64,000 nucleotides of DNA. Source: Clostridium rhizosphaerae (GTDB lineage: Bacteria; Bacillota; Clostridia; Clostridiales; Clostridiaceae). Every line of letters starts with the position of its first letter. Position 1 is the first letter of the stretch. Where the stretch lies: the NCBI RefSeq assembly GCF_016765585.1, contig NZ_JAESWC010000023.1, forward strand, positions 16,593 through 80,592, read 5' to 3'. A program made the position numbers and the translations under genes. Below, piece after piece: positions 35,387-44,450 of this stretch. The notes under the pieces are model-generated. The model saw nothing but the letters and a program-made list of their open reading frames with translations. It was not told where the DNA came from and searched no databases.

Positions 35387-36829
35387 TCACGGAACAATTT
35401 CAAAAACAGTACCTTGGTTAAAATCATTCACATTCATAGAGCCATAAGCCCCTAAATATAGTCTGGTTTGATCCAGGTTCGTTCCCAAACTAGTATAATA
35501 AGCTGATTGAGACCCGAAATTATAATCGGTTTCAATAACACTAAAATCACTTAGTTTACAATCTGGTCTTACCCTGGTATAAGCTAAAGCCCCTCTAATG
35601 GGAGGCTCTGATCCTTCATCCCGGGCAAAATCGGTAAACACAACGCTTCCCTTTAAATCGGGAATCCCATTCCCCATATATGCCTGGACTCCCGTAAGTG
35701 CAGTTCCTCCAAACTTATCCGGTCTAGGATCTTGATGAAAATAACAAGTTAGAGGCTGAAGACGCTTCACTGAAGTTTTTACTGCATCCTTGTAGTAAGC
35801 AATTGTTTTCTCATCCAAAGCTGGATTTGCAGAGCAGCCCCTTATAATGGAGGCAGGAAAAACACCTTCCCACCCTCGCCAGCCAAAGTTAACAAATCCT
35901 TCTTGGTCAGGTTCAGATTCCATTAAAGAAGCTTGAATAAGCTGGGGAACCGGTATTGGTTTATAATGAACGAATGAAAAAATTGACTCTACCAGATCCT
36001 GTCCTACAATTCCTACATATTTGATATACTGGTTATAAAACCTTTGAAATGAGATGCCAGGTATATTGCGGACCCCTTTGGCTATTACCGTAAGAGTTTC
36101 CTGAATAGGTGCGGGAAGTTCATTAAAACGTGTAACTACCGGTGGATTATTGACAAATGTATTCTTAGCTACATCAATTTCAATTATTTTACCGGCGATT
36201 TCCATATCATTCTGGGCTGCATTAAATGGATCATAGCCAGATCCGCCATCTCCCGTTGTTAAAACAAGTTTTCCTGTTTCAGGTGAAAAGTTTAAGCTAT
36301 TGATACCATTATGATTAAAAAATGGTCTTCTTAAATTAAGTAATGTCCGACGTTTTTGAGGTTGACCATTAGACTTAAAAATCCATTCTTCAACTGTATC
36401 AATATGATCATAATTAACTTCTCTCTTTATCCACCTTTGGTTTAATGTACTAGGGTCACAGGGGTTAGGCTTAAAAAATTCAGGAAGTTGTCTTGAAACT
36501 TCTGAACTGGGAAGAGCACCTGGACCTTGTGTTCCAGCTACTGAATAATGAAGATAAAACAGACCGTTATAATTAAATTGGGGATGAAACGCCAGCCCTA
36601 TGAGTCCCCGTTCATCATATTTACCACCTGAAAAACCTAGTTTTAAGACTCGCGGGCGAATATCTAAAAAAGTCCTTATAACTCCGTCTCCAATGTAAAA
36701 GATCTCTCCTACCTGGGTTGCAATAAATAATCTTTCCATTGAGTCACCGGTCAGTATAGCTGTTTTCATAACAGTAGGTAAATTTATCTTACTAACAATG
36801 GGCCGTAAACTAACTTTAACTTTTATCAA
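35387..36829 (-). CDS. Glucose/sorbosone dehydrogenase-like beta-propeller protein
   Basis: A 480-aa protein with the PQQ-type sugar dehydrogenase (GSDH/HHIP-like) signature: GLIGLAFHPQFNYNGLFYLH, LTTGDGGSGYDPFNAAQND and NFGWRGWEGVFP. No signal peptide is visible, unlike secreted homologues, so it may be cytoplasmic or spore-associated. It is richer in G+C than its neighbours. It is preceded by a 530-bp gap and followed by an attC-like site after a gene remnant. Confidence 0.85.
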   Translation of the reverse strand: MIKVKVSLRPIVSKINLPTVMKTAILTGDSMERLFIATQVGEIFYIGDGVIRTFLDIRPRVLKLGFSGGKYDERGLIGLAFHPQFNYNGLFYLHYSVAGTQGPGALPSSEVSRQLPEFFKPNPCDPSTLNQRWIKREVNYDHIDTVEEWIFKSNGQPQKRRTLLNLRRPFFNHNGINSLNFSPETGKLVLTTGDGGSGYDPFNAAQNDMEIAGKIIEIDVAKNTFVNNPPVVTRFNELPAPIQETLTVIAKGVRNIPGISFQRFYNQYIKYVGIVGQDLVESIFSFVHYKPIPVPQLIQASLMESEPDQEGFVNFGWRGWEGVFPASIIRGCSANPALDEKTIAYYKDAVKTSVKRLQPLTCYFHQDPRPDKFGGTALTGVQAYMGNGIPDLKGSVVFTDFARDEGSEPPIRGALAYTRVRPDCKLSDFSVIETDYNFGSQSAYYTSLGTNLDQTRLYLGAYGSMNVNDFNQGTVFEIVP

Positions 36830-36839
36830 GAACTTTACA

Positions 36840-37362
36840 CTCCTTCATATTCCTTTCTTTTATAAGAATATGATTAGAGCTGTTCCATTAGTACCAAATT
36901 GGGGCTAGGAATCTGATGAGATATTACACTATTTTCCCCACCAGTATCGGAGTAATCTAGCGCGATCATTGGGGACGTGCCTGCTTTTGCACATTAGATT
37001 GATAAATATTAACATCTGGAATAGAATTCAGTAGATGTGATAAACATGAGTAAACCGCCGAGAACAATAAGTCGAATCAGTCATAACCCCTCAGCTAAGG
37101 GGTACCAGCTTCAAGCGGCATTGTTTTTATCTCCTCAAGGCATGTATAATCTACACACGTTGAGACGGTAGTACTGCTAGAGAAAAAATAAGAATAACGG
37201 GCTTTGAAAACGGCTCATCTACAGCATTTTCAAGAGCCTCATTTATTTTAAAGCAAAATAAAGAGCCGTTTTCAAGGTGAGTTATAAATAATTCATCGAT
37301 TTGTTTATGATTAATAATTATTTTAGAAATATTTGAGCAGTCACTCTGTTAAAATAAAATTT
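36840..37362. other. Gene-free segment with strong hairpins
   Basis: No coding frame. It contains CCCCT-CAGCTA-AGGGG (37085-37105) and a perfect 13-bp inverted repeat TTGAAAACGGCTC (37206-37218) / GAGCCGTTTTCAA (37265-37277). Base composition is higher in G+C than the usual gaps. It may be a remnant of a mobile element end or an RNA, but I cannot assign it. Confidence 0.4.
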
Positions 37363-37474
37363 CAGATAACGTCTCGCACTCAAGACGTTCCTTAGCCTAG
37401 CCATACTTGGCTTGGTTAAGGAATGTACTTTGTCTACTCCACAAGCCAAAGCGAACTTGAGTATTTTGTTAGCT
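37363..37474 (-). repeat. attC-like site, class A
   Basis: Minus-strand arms CAGCTAACAAAATACTCAAG and CTTGAGTGCGAGACGTTATC pair through ACTCAAG/CTTGAGT and TAAC/GTTA. A CTTTGGCTTG/CAAGCCAAAG-like hairpin is in the centre. Good core boxes (GCTAAC, GTTATC). Confidence 0.88.
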
Positions 37475-37500
37475 GAAGTTGTCAGTCAAATGGCTATCTT

Positions 37501-37617
37501 TCAATCAATTTCTGCTATAACATCATTTATTGCTTTAACAGCATATTCAGAATTAGTACGATAAATTGAACGTTTTGAACCTATTACTTCTATAAATTGT
37601 CCCCTTGTGACATTAAT
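37501..37617 (-). pseudogene. C-terminal gene remnant, 38 codons
   Basis: The frame ends TGA at 37501 and opens just after a TAA. It translates to RGQFIEVIGSKRSIYRTNSE and AVKAINDVIAEID. There is no start codon or ribosome binding site. It looks like the tail of an unknown gene lost from this cassette. Confidence 0.45.
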
Positions 37618-37716
37618 TTATCTAATAATCTTACACTACTTCCACATAGGTATGCTCTGCAAAATAAGCAGTCTCTACAAAAAGTCTCAACAAAATCATT
37701 TCTTTCATATAAATAT

Positions 37717-37944
37717 TTATAGTTTAGTTGTTAACGTTTTCTTTTCTGCTTTAAGCATTAATAAGGCTTTACTTGCACGGTCTTTTCTTGTTTTCTCTTG
37801 TTTTGCTCCACCAACCCATTCGTCGTACCCCTTTTTATAGGATGGAGCAAGACTTTCGTAAAATAGGCGAGCTTTTTCCGATGTTGCCATTACCTCTGCA
37901 AGCTCAATAGGCGTTCCCATTATTGGGTTTTGATTTTTAATCAT
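37717..37944 (-). CDS. YdeI/OmpD-associated C-terminal domain protein
   Basis: A 75-aa protein whose SLAPSYKKGYDEWVGGAKQE and TRKDRASKALLMLK match the C-terminal helices of YdeI/OmpD-associated proteins (linked to bacteriocin protection in Bacillus). The full family is about 140-200 aa, so this is either a small stand-alone form or a truncation. The ATG is 1 bp from the stop of the upstream GNAT gene, so they are coupled. Confidence 0.75.
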   Translation of the reverse strand: MIKNQNPIMGTPIELAEVMATSEKARLFYESLAPSYKKGYDEWVGGAKQEKTRKDRASKALLMLKAEKKTLTTKL

Positions 37945-37945
37945 A

Positions 37946-38524
37946 TTAATCTCCTCTTTTTACATTCAAGACCTTATCAATAATTGAGTCTTGAAATTCT
38001 TCATTAAGCATGTCCATTAAAACTTCATCATACTCATTATTACCATATATAATTGATTTTCTTCTCCTTCCAATCTCCTTAAAGCCACATTTTTTTAATA
38101 CTTTTATTGCTGGTTCATTGAAAGAATAAGTTTCAATCATTATATTCCTTAAATTGAGAATATTAAAACCAAAGTCTAGTAATAGCTTTGTAGCTTCTGT
38201 TCCAATACCATTGTTTCTATTATTTTTCTCACCAATAAACATACCCATAATAGCATTCCTATTTATAAAGTTTACCCTCATTAATCTTCCAATTCCCACC
38301 ACTTCATTATCCTCTTCCCTTATAATATAAAATGCATAACCACTACTATTATTCATATTTTCAAGATATCCCCTTTGGATCTCGTTTGTAATCATATCGG
38401 AAATATCCCCTGTTCTAATAGCAACTTCCATGTCATTACTCCACTTAGCAACTTTTTCTGATTGACTACTATTTAGTGGAGATAAATAACACTTCTGCCC
38501 AACAAGCTTTCTTAAATAATTCAT
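37946..38524 (-). CDS. GNAT N-acetyltransferase, 192 aa
   Basis: A RimJ/RimL-like GNAT: IREEDNEVVGIGRLMRVNFI, the acetyl-CoA loop EKNNRNNGIGTEATKLLLDF, and NEPAIKVLKKCGFKEIGRRR. It is directly upstream of the YdeI-like gene in one cassette. The substrate is unknown. Confidence 0.9.
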   Translation of the reverse strand: MNYLRKLVGQKCYLSPLNSSQSEKVAKWSNDMEVAIRTGDISDMITNEIQRGYLENMNNSSGYAFYIIREEDNEVVGIGRLMRVNFINRNAIMGMFIGEKNNRNNGIGTEATKLLLDFGFNILNLRNIMIETYSFNEPAIKVLKKCGFKEIGRRRKSIIYGNNEYDEVLMDMLNEEFQDSIIDKVLNVKRGD

Positions 38525-38665
38525 TTACATCACTCCTCATAGTTTAGTTTAGTTTATAATGTAAAAATATAATTTCTACTAACTGTTCAAGTTGCTAATG
38601 TTTTAATTTGTTTTCATTACAATAGCATAACATTCATTTTCCTCATGTAATATTTATAAGATATA

Positions 38666-38794
38666 TTAAAATATCTTACTATTAATAATAAGTGGTTTCA
38701 TTGCATCAATAATTATTAAAACCATTCCCAACTTTTCAATTGTACCTTGGTAATCATACACAATTTTATATGTCAGGCCAAACTTCCTTTTCAT
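38666..38794 (-). CDS. Small ORF, 42 aa
   Basis: The ATG at 38794 is preceded by AGGAGATG at good spacing. The peptide begins MKRKFGLTYKIVYDYQGTIE and ends with a hydrophobic, basic segment. No family is recognised. It could be the 5' stub of a longer, lost gene. It is in the 500-bp gap upstream of the GNAT gene and is the only credible frame there. Confidence 0.35.
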   Translation of the reverse strand: MKRKFGLTYKIVYDYQGTIEKLGMVLIIIDAMKPLIINSKIF

Positions 38795-39025
38795 ATTTCA
38801 TCTCCTATTTTTGTGATATTTTCTCTTGATTATGTAAAATATGCTTATCGTGTAAATAATTATTCAAATTTGTTCAATATCAATGCAAATATAAAATAAA
38901 TTAATCATCATCATAAAGCTCTTGTCAGCAAATTATAGAATATCATTACTTCTTTTCATTTTTTTATAATAAAACTATAATAAAAAAATGTGATGCGTAA
39001 ACCATATTATCTGGATTTGAAATAC

Positions 39026-39200
39026 CATATAACGTTTCGCACTCAAGACGTTTCTGAGCCTAGCCAGACTTGGCTTGGTGAAGAAATGTGCCTTGGCGAG
39101 CCAAATATTTAGCCTATATATTGATTATAAACCATAAATTTACACAGTACTATATAAAAAAGTCCACCAGCTAAGTCGGACGGCAGCATTTTGTTTTATG
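39026..39200 (-). repeat. attC-like site, mosaic (class A left, composite right)
   Basis: The plus-strand left arm is class A (CGCACTCAAGACGTTTCTGA) and the right arm is composite (TCCACCAGCTAAGTCGGACG, then GTTTTATG). The two L boxes (CACTCAAG and CAGCATTT) do not pair with each other, so this may be a recombined, weak site. It is followed by the conserved 80-bp segment (39201-39280). Confidence 0.8.
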
Positions 39201-39409
39201 TAGTTTTAACCAATACACTTTGATAAAGCCTATTTTAACTAACTTTAAATTAGTTATGCAGTATAAGAATATTGTTCATCAATTATTATATCAGTATCAA
39301 AAGCTACTATCTTTTCTTCAATATAAGAATTTAATTAGTTGATTAATTAATATAAAAAGAGTGAGTCTCATGATACTTATGAAATCCACTCTCTAAAAAC
39401 TAATTATTT

Positions 39410-39832
39410 TTAATATCCACCTTGATTAGGTCTTCTACGTCTTCTTCTTCTGCGTCTTCTTCTATGAAGATCTCTTAAAAAAAGTATTCTAATTAAATCT
39501 CTTATAGCACGTCTTCCACGGGGACGCTGCCTTGAATCTTCTTCATTTTCATCTTGCTCATCATACTCATCAATATTTATATCCATCTTTAGCCTATCAT
39601 ATATGTTGTCGGTAATTTTTCCTACTTCATCTCCAGTAGGAGAATACATTGCACCATACCTCATTTCCATTTGGTCACCGTAATACATTACCAAAGGCAT
39701 TACCCTATGATATAACCCTGGATATAGCATCGCTAAATCTTGTTCATCTTCCTCTTCTATCATTGGATCATACATGTTTCCAATTGATCCTTGATACCAC
39801 ATCATACCAGGTGGCATTTGTCTGTAAGCCAT
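39410..39832 (-). CDS. Low-complexity acidic/arginine-rich protein (coat-like?)
   Basis: A 140-aa protein. The N-terminal part is rich in M, P and Y (MPPGMMWYQGSIGNMYDPM), the middle is acidic (IEEEDEQD; DEYDEQDENEEDS), and a polyarginine tail (LHRRRRRRRRRRRP) precedes NQGGY. Such a tail and Tyr/Met-rich opening resemble spore coat proteins or a nucleic-acid-binding tail. No family assignment. Confidence 0.6.
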   Translation of the reverse strand: MAYRQMPPGMMWYQGSIGNMYDPMIEEEDEQDLAMLYPGLYHRVMPLVMYYGDQMEMRYGAMYSPTGDEVGKITDNIYDRLKMDINIDEYDEQDENEEDSRQRPRGRRAIRDLIRILFLRDLHRRRRRRRRRRRPNQGGY

Positions 39833-39973
39833 ATTTCCTTCTCTTTTAATTAAAATTGTTGCTACAGTTTATCTTATGCCATTTTTTATAATTGGTGATT
39901 AAAAAGCAAATTTTAGATGTGCGTGTCCAGGAGCTGAACTAATTTGAACTATCGCTCTATTTCTCAAAAATTT

Positions 39974-40087
39974 CATATAACGTCTCGAATTTCCGACGCC
40001 GAGGCACTTATCCAGACTTGGTTAGTGTGGCAGTCGTAGTGTGGCTATCTTTTCAAGCCAAGCTGAATGGAAATTTTTTGCTATATG
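39974..40087 (-). repeat. attC-like site, class B
   Basis: Minus-strand arms CATATAGC-AAAAAATTTCCAT and CGGAAATTCGAGACGTTATATG. The ATTTCC/GGAAAT L boxes pair, with an AAAAA / GAGAC unpaired spacer between L and core. The AAGCCAAGCT/AGCTTGGCTT centre is missing one arm. Confidence 0.86.
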
Positions 40088-40264
40088 GTCTTTTAAATCT
40101 TATGCTATATATGTGCAGGAATATTTCCACAATCTAAGTTCCTTTCCTATTAATTCACATAATAAGAATGATGTGACAGACCATCAAATCTAAAATTATA
40201 TTGCATCAACTCTACAAATTGAAATTTATATAAGTAATTCAAATTTAAATTATCACTATAATAG

Positions 40265-41167
40265 TTACTCAAGATTTTGTTGAATAAATTTAATGTAATC
40301 TTTTTTCACAACTTCATCAGAATTATTCTTAAACCATTCATAAGACTCTTTTAATCCGTCAAATAAATCCTTTTGTTCTGGTAATAACTCATTCTGTCTT
40401 GAAACATCTAAGGTATATTCATAATCATAGAAACTGAAGTATTCCCTTTGGTTATCATGGTTATTTACATATACTTTTTCTAATGGAACCCCTACCACTT
40501 TATAACACAATTCAGCGAATGTATTTATATCTATTACTTCTGTATTACCTACATTAAATATATGATCCTTAGGATGTATTTCTAAAATTTTTCCAAGAAC
40601 TTTACACAAATCATCTACATAAAAAAATTGCAATTTCATTTTTCCATCTTTAGGAATATAAAATTTTCTATTTTCTAAAGCACACTCAAATACAAATGGC
40701 TCTCTATATACATTTTGCATTGGTCCATATAAGTAAGGTGGTCTTAAAATATATGCATTAGGAACTCTTGAAAGCAAGTATTTTTCAGCTTCAACCTTAT
40801 CAGTTCCATATTTACCCCATATCGTATTCAAACCAATTCTTTGATTTTCAGAAAATGGTTGTAAGTTTGTTTCTGGATAAACAGCAGATGAACTAATAAA
40901 TATGTAATCTTCAAATTCTCCAACAGCATCTAATAGATTTTTAATATCTTTTTGATTATATCCACATACATCAATTATGGCATCAAAAGAATACTGTTTC
41001 AGACAATCTTCTAAATTATTTCTATCTGCACAAATTAAATTAACATTCTCTATTTGTTGTTTAGTACCTCTATTTAAAACATAAACCTCATAATTTTTTG
41101 ACTGGAAGTATTTTGCTACATTTTTACTAACAAATACAGTTCCACCTGTAACTAATATACGTTTCAT
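40265..41167 (-). CDS. NAD-dependent epimerase/dehydratase (SDR)
   Basis: A 300-aa extended SDR. The N-terminal Rossmann motif is RILVTGGTVFVSKNVAKYF (GGxxFxS, a variant of GxxGxxG). Other segments are DAIIDVCGYNQKDI, FISSSAVYPETNLQP, and a catalytic Tyr region around KYGTDKVEAEKYLL (YxxxK, Y in GKYGTDK). It resembles isoflavone-reductase/chloroplast mRNA-binding-like epimerases. AAGGGGG sets the ATG at 41167. It is a stand-alone cassette. Confidence 0.88.
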   Translation of the reverse strand: MKRILVTGGTVFVSKNVAKYFQSKNYEVYVLNRGTKQQIENVNLICADRNNLEDCLKQYSFDAIIDVCGYNQKDIKNLLDAVGEFEDYIFISSSAVYPETNLQPFSENQRIGLNTIWGKYGTDKVEAEKYLLSRVPNAYILRPPYLYGPMQNVYREPFVFECALENRKFYIPKDGKMKLQFFYVDDLCKVLGKILEIHPKDHIFNVGNTEVIDINTFAELCYKVVGVPLEKVYVNNHDNQREYFSFYDYEYTLDVSRQNELLPEQKDLFDGLKESYEWFKNNSDEVVKKDYIKFIQQNLE

Positions 41168-41306
41168 AAAATCCCCCTTCAAATTACTATTTTTCAAGTT
41201 GTTTTATATCTTTCATATATCACGATATTTACTATTGTAAGTCTATATTCTGTAAATTTAATAAAAACTTCATGCGTAAATATAAACTTTATTAGATTTA
41301 AAATGT

Positions 41307-41486
41307 CATATAACGTCTCTTGTTGCTGACATTTTAAATTCTTGGATGGCTCTTGTCTTAGATTTTAAAATGTGCCTTGGCACTAACCGCATCTAACCTT
41401 TATATTGATTATAAATCATAAATTTACACATTGCTATAAAAGAAAAGTCCACCAGCGAAGGCGGACAGCAACATTTTGTTTAGATG
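41307..41486 (-). repeat. attC-like site, composite class
   Basis: Core boxes CATATAAC (left) and GTTTAGATG (right). The centre contains TTATAAATCATAAATTTACA and TCCACCAGCGAAGGCGGACA. The upstream flank (41272-41318) is nearly identical to 46225-46270, including GATTTAAAATGTCATATAA. Confidence 0.83.
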
Positions 41487-41567
41487 TAGTTTAATCCCCT
41501 ACACCTTAAATAAGAAATTATTTAATTATCTTTTAAGCTATTTCGCAATAAACGAATAAAACGTATT

Positions 41568-41601
41568 AAAAGCTATAAGTTCTTAATGCCTTATAGCTTT
41601 T
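41568..41601 (-). terminator. Terminator after the kinase gene
   Basis: A 12-bp perfect stem AAAAGCTATAAG / CTTATAGCTTTT with a 10-nt loop, 30 bp past the stop at 41631. Confidence 0.8.
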
Positions 41602-41630
41602 TATATTAACTTCACAGCTATTAACTCCAC

Positions 41631-42503
41631 TTATTTAAACATTTCTTCAAAATCCATTTCGACTTCATATATATTTTTATACCTTTTTTCGTTTCCCATA
41701 AGCTTTTTAAGGAATACAAACTCTTTACTGCTTAATTTGAGCTCTTCATACCATGGCCTGCTTTTCTTGGTTTTATCCGTAAAAGATGTATAATAAAGAT
41801 GCAATAAAAAATTTCCAAGGCATAAAAAATCTCTTTCTGGCTTAAAATTTTTATTGTCTATCCACCTGGCCAATCCAAAGTCCACTAAATAGATACGATT
41901 ATCATTAAATAATACATTTGGTAACCTAATATCTCTGTGAACTACCCCTTCTCCATGCAAGTATTTTAAAATATCAATCAGCTGTTTGCCGATATTGTAT
42001 ATTTCATTTCTAGTAAACACATGTCCCTGGCTAAAGATCATAGTTTCCAAGTTCATACCTTGCTTATATTCCAAAATAAACCCTATTAATGACTCATCAT
42101 CTATCTTCCTTATAAATCTTGGTATTGCCTCATGCCTCAGTGTCTTTAGAATATCTTCCTCAAACTTCGCCTTATTAGGATTTTTCTGATACTTTTTTTT
42201 CTTAAGCAGTTTAAGTGCAAAAAGGGTTTTTTCATCCGTTACTAGGTAGCATGTTCCAAATTTACCTTCTCCTAATATTTTTAATATCCTTAATTTTTCA
42301 AAATACTGTTCTCTTGAATGTTTGATATCTGTATCCAAGAGCTTTTGAACAATAGCTTTACTGAAATGTCTCCCTTTGCAGTTCTTATGGTGGTGAGTTG
42401 AAAATCTAGACGAAGAACTTGATCTGGAGCTATGTGGACGTTTATAATAACTGCCTCCTCGTCTATTAGAGCAATATCTCTTTGTGTCAGAATATGAACT
42501 CAT
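41631..42503 (-). CDS. Eukaryotic-like Ser/Thr protein kinase
   Basis: About 290 aa. A basic, Ser/Arg/His-rich N-terminus (about 1-50) precedes a protein-kinase domain: GEGKFGTCYLV (P-loop), the ATP lysine in FALKLLKKKK, HRDIRLPNVLF (HRD catalytic loop) and VDFGLARW (DFG). No PASTA or membrane segment is present, unlike PrkC. GGAG before the ATG at 42503 favours that start. It is a single-gene cassette with its own terminator. Substrates are unknown. Confidence 0.9.
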   Translation of the reverse strand: MSSYSDTKRYCSNRRGGSYYKRPHSSRSSSSSRFSTHHHKNCKGRHFSKAIVQKLLDTDIKHSREQYFEKLRILKILGEGKFGTCYLVTDEKTLFALKLLKKKKYQKNPNKAKFEEDILKTLRHEAIPRFIRKIDDESLIGFILEYKQGMNLETMIFSQGHVFTRNEIYNIGKQLIDILKYLHGEGVVHRDIRLPNVLFNDNRIYLVDFGLARWIDNKNFKPERDFLCLGNFLLHLYYTSFTDKTKKSRPWYEELKLSSKEFVFLKKLMGNEKRYKNIYEVEMDFEEMFK

Positions 42504-42656
42504 ATTAATCTCCATGTCTAGTATAAGTAATCATACTTTCATTATATCTAAATAAAAGGTGAAAGGTGCCAAATTCGTGAACTCATAAGGCTTTCTAAAA
42601 GTCTAAGCGAGAAAATCTAAAAAGTGTCTATATAATTACTTTCTATCAATAAAGTT

Positions 42657-42753
42657 GCGAATAACGTTTCGCATTTCCGATGTTTCACATCCTTAGATAG
42701 CTCTACCTTTGGCTGTGGAATATGCTAAGCGAACGGGAGTATCTTGCTAGATG
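42657..42753 (-). repeat. attC-like site, mosaic (class B left, class A-like right)
   Basis: Left CGAATAACGTTTCGCATTTC and right CGAACGGGAGTATCTTGCTA. It is shorter (97 bp) than most and its arms do not match well. Flank 42640-42660 is shared with 44425-44450. Confidence 0.72.
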
Positions 42754-42854
42754 TAATTTTATCTACTACGCTTTAAGCTAAGTCTATTCCGGTCCATTTT
42801 AAATTTGCTTCGTGTAATGATAATTATGACTAAAGATTATCCCAATAATTTGTA

Positions 42855-43340
42855 TTACAAATTTGAGACTACTTTTAACCTAATGGGTATAAATGTTTCC
42901 ATTTGCGCCCATCCTTGTACTTTTATAATCTCTGATGGTGTAATTATATGTCCCATAGCATAATGATTTTGGCGAATATCTAGTTCAAAAATATCTGAAT
43001 TATTAATATACTCCAAAGCTTGGCTATATAATTTACCATTTGTTTCTTCATCTCCATCTTTGTAAACATAAGTTATATAGTACCCGCCTTCGAAATCAAC
43101 TACTTCGTTGCCACCATTATCCATATCCTCACTCAACGCCCACCACCACACCATACCTTGTTTCTCTTCATCAAAAAACAAGAAATCTCTGGCCATAAAA
43201 CTATCTCTTTCTGATGGCTTAATTGCGGAAAAATACTTATCAAACTTTCCTAAAATACCATTAGAAGAAAAGTTAAATTCTTTATCTACACCAGATGATG
43301 CTGCTTTAAACGGCGGCAATAATATTATCCTAAATTCCAT
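42855..43340 (-). CDS. GyrI-like/effector-binding domain protein (tentative)
   Basis: A 161-aa protein. Segments MEFRIILLPPFKAASSGVD, FEGGYYITYVYKDGDEET and IPIRLKV have the strand pattern of GyrI-like effector domains, here without an AraC DNA-binding part. It has an ATG with GGAGG. The assignment rests on pattern only. It shares a cassette with the methyltransferase. Confidence 0.5.
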   Translation of the reverse strand: MEFRIILLPPFKAASSGVDKEFNFSSNGILGKFDKYFSAIKPSERDSFMARDFLFFDEEKQGMVWWWALSEDMDNGGNEVVDFEGGYYITYVYKDGDEETNGKLYSQALEYINNSDIFELDIRQNHYAMGHIITPSEIIKVQGWAQMETFIPIRLKVVSNL

Positions 43341-43500
43341 AAAAATACCTCCTGTTATTATCTAAATCAGAGATTTATCTTCGTGATATAGAAATAATCT
43401 ATACTTCAAATTTTTTGATATGAGCAGCTTTAGCCACCACACTTTAACTTAAGTCTATTAAAGATGCTTTACCTTCCCAACACTATTAGAACATTGTTGA

Positions 43501-44331
43501 TCAAAATTGTTTTTCTCCAAAAGCGTATATTACCGGCATATTAAAGCAAAGCTCTTTTCCTCTACCGAACTTTTCAAGTCCTTTCCATATGTCCTTTTTA
43601 AATTCTGTAAAGACATCACAGCCCATATCTTCTATTTGATCAAATATCCCTCTAACCGCATTTGTCCACATTTCCTGCCACCACTCTTTTTCGTCCTTAT
43701 ATATAACTTCTGAATCTTCGTAATACACTTTAATGTTTATAAAGCCAAAGTTATTTAATATTTTTCTAATATCATCTACAGTATCAAACTTTGATATATC
43801 CGTTTTTTTATTGTTTTTATTTTCTTTAACATGCGGAAGAAATTTATTAACTATCTCAGTCAGCCACTTTTGGTCTTCTTGTATGCCCCATATACTGAAT
43901 CCTACTTGACCTCCCTTTTTCAGTAATCTCAAAATTTCATTCAATTGCCCTTCACTTTGCATTAGGTATCCAAATCCAAACCCGCAGATTATATTATCAA
44001 AAGATTCTTCCTGAAAGTCTAAATATTTAGCATTCATATTTTTCACTTCTGCATTACTTATATTTCTATGTAAAATATCATTATAGGTTTCATTTACCAT
44101 AACTTCCGAATTGTCAATACCTATAACATAACCATCTTTACCTACTTTATCTAATGCAGGGAATAGTGAAGCACCTCTACCCATTCCTATATCTAATACT
44201 CTTGCTCCTCTACTTATGTATGAAAGTTCAACCAACCTAGTTCCGAAATCTTCCCAATACCTTGGTCCGACTTTGCCAAAGTTGAGAGCTACTTTGTCCC
44301 AAATGTTATCACTTTTACTACCTATATTCAT
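43501..44331 (-). CDS. SAM-dependent methyltransferase
   Basis: A 276-aa class-I methyltransferase. Motif I is ARVLDIGMGRGASLFPALD (about 37-55), the acidic end of strand 2 is GYVIGIDNSEVMV, and motif IV is ESFDNIICGFGFGYL. It is of the UbiE/type-11 class with no clear substrate. Its 3' flank (43421-43500) keeps the conserved 80-bp cassette segment but has no attC, so the attC was lost or merged with the downstream gene. Confidence 0.87.
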   Translation of the reverse strand: MNIGSKSDNIWDKVALNFGKVGPRYWEDFGTRLVELSYISRGARVLDIGMGRGASLFPALDKVGKDGYVIGIDNSEVMVNETYNDILHRNISNAEVKNMNAKYLDFQEESFDNIICGFGFGYLMQSEGQLNEILRLLKKGGQVGFSIWGIQEDQKWLTEIVNKFLPHVKENKNNKKTDISKFDTVDDIRKILNNFGFINIKVYYEDSEVIYKDEKEWWQEMWTNAVRGIFDQIEDMGCDVFTEFKKDIWKGLEKFGRGKELCFNMPVIYAFGEKQF

Positions 44332-44450
44332 TTATATACCACCTTATCTATTCTCTAACAAATTACTATTGGTTATAATGCTTATCAGTCCCTTCAAACC
44401 ATATCTGAATATAAAAAACTTATACAATTACTTTTTATCAATAAAGTTGT

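Noticed and set aside
35215..35427. 70-aa minus-strand frame at the end of the propeller gene
   Set aside because: Runs antisense to the plus-strand remnant and into the propeller gene's 3' end; no ribosome binding site.
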